Assembly (NCBI GenBank): GCA_023397045.1
Contig: JAEWUR010000615.1
Span: forward strand, 1 to 5,823
Source: Planctomycetota bacterium
GTDB taxonomy: Bacteria > Planctomycetota > Planctomycetia > Pirellulales > Thermoguttaceae
DNA length: 5,823 nt
Reading direction: 5' to 3'
A program made the position numbers and the translations under genes. The notes under the pieces were generated by a model that saw only the letters and a program-made list of their open reading frames with translations, was not told the DNA's origin and did no database searches. Below are positions 5,689 through 5,823 of this stretch, in pieces; the stretch's first letter is position 1, and every line of letters starts with the position of its first letter.

Positions 5689-5823
5689 GTTTCGTTCTCC
5701 AATCGGATCGATCGTGACGGATCGTTCATCACTCTCGGAAACCGGGCCGGCTTGTTGGCCGTCTTCGGCGGCGGCTTGCCGTAACGGGTGGAAAAACGTC
5801 CATGCAGAAATATAGCCCCCAGC
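5689..5823 (-). promoter_or_regulatory. Leader region of the ATPase gene with ribosome site GGAG at 5697-5700
   Basis: On the minus strand GGAG lies eight bases before the ATPase ATG and supports that start. The same frame has no stop codon in the 45 codons back to the window edge, but also no ATG, GTG or TTG there, so an upstream start could exist only outside the window. A TATATT hexamer (complement of 5809-5814) resembles a -10 box, but any -35 partner would be beyond the edge. No separate gene can be supported in this stretch. Confidence 0.4.

Noticed and set aside
4909..5784. 291-codon + strand frame opposite the ATPase N-terminal half
   Set aside because: No motif or ribosome site stands out, and composition is that of an antisense shadow.
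5809..5814. Promoter -10 box (TATATT) for the ATPase gene
   Set aside because: A -35 partner would be outside the window, so the hexamer alone is not enough to call a promoter.

Overview
The window is GC-rich, gene-dense bacterial chromosome with five protein-coding genes, the first cut by the left edge. High GC, strong codon bias (long antisense shadow frames), the mix of families and small palindromic repeats in nearly every gap suggest a large environmental bacterial genome. My best guess is a planctomycete, but this rests on general resemblance and memory of similar repeats; no rRNA or marker gene is present to test it.

Left block, + strand: the C-terminal end of a membrane protein with a Gly/Ser-rich tail ending in GASGGW, typical of TPM-domain (YgcG-like) proteins; a 237-residue protein with a nucleotidyltransferase-like N-terminus whose usual D-x-D metal motif reads N-Y-N; and a 196-residue LemA family protein. 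LemA and TPM proteins are often encoded together, so this looks like one cell-envelope gene group with an unusual nucleotidyltransferase-like protein between them.

Right block, - strand: an 847-residue P-type ATPase of the plasma-membrane proton-pump type (P3A), followed downstream in the same direction by a 282-residue PPK2 family polyphosphate kinase. The lemA and ppk2 genes converge. A pump that spends ATP next to an enzyme that can make nucleotides from polyphosphate is a plausible energy or pH-stress pairing, but joint transcription is not shown, because a large inverted repeat fills the gap between them.

The intergenic DNA is the most distinctive part. The gap before the nucleotidyltransferase-like gene holds a perfect 23-bp inverted repeat whose left arm lies in a 32-bp sequence repeated exactly between lemA and ppk2, followed by a small 7-bp-stem hairpin. 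The gap before lemA has a GC-rich hairpin. The lemA-ppk2 gap carries a long polypurine/polypyrimidine inverted repeat enclosing the second 32-bp copy. The ATPase-ppk2 gap is filled by a pair of CCCTCTCCC/GGGAGAGGG palindromes in inverted orientation. I see no tRNA, rRNA, CRISPR array, transposase or phage gene, and no clear new multi-gene defence or metabolic system. The best leads are the altered nucleotidyltransferase-like protein in a TPM/LemA group, membrane-residue differences in the ATPase, and the nested repeats.
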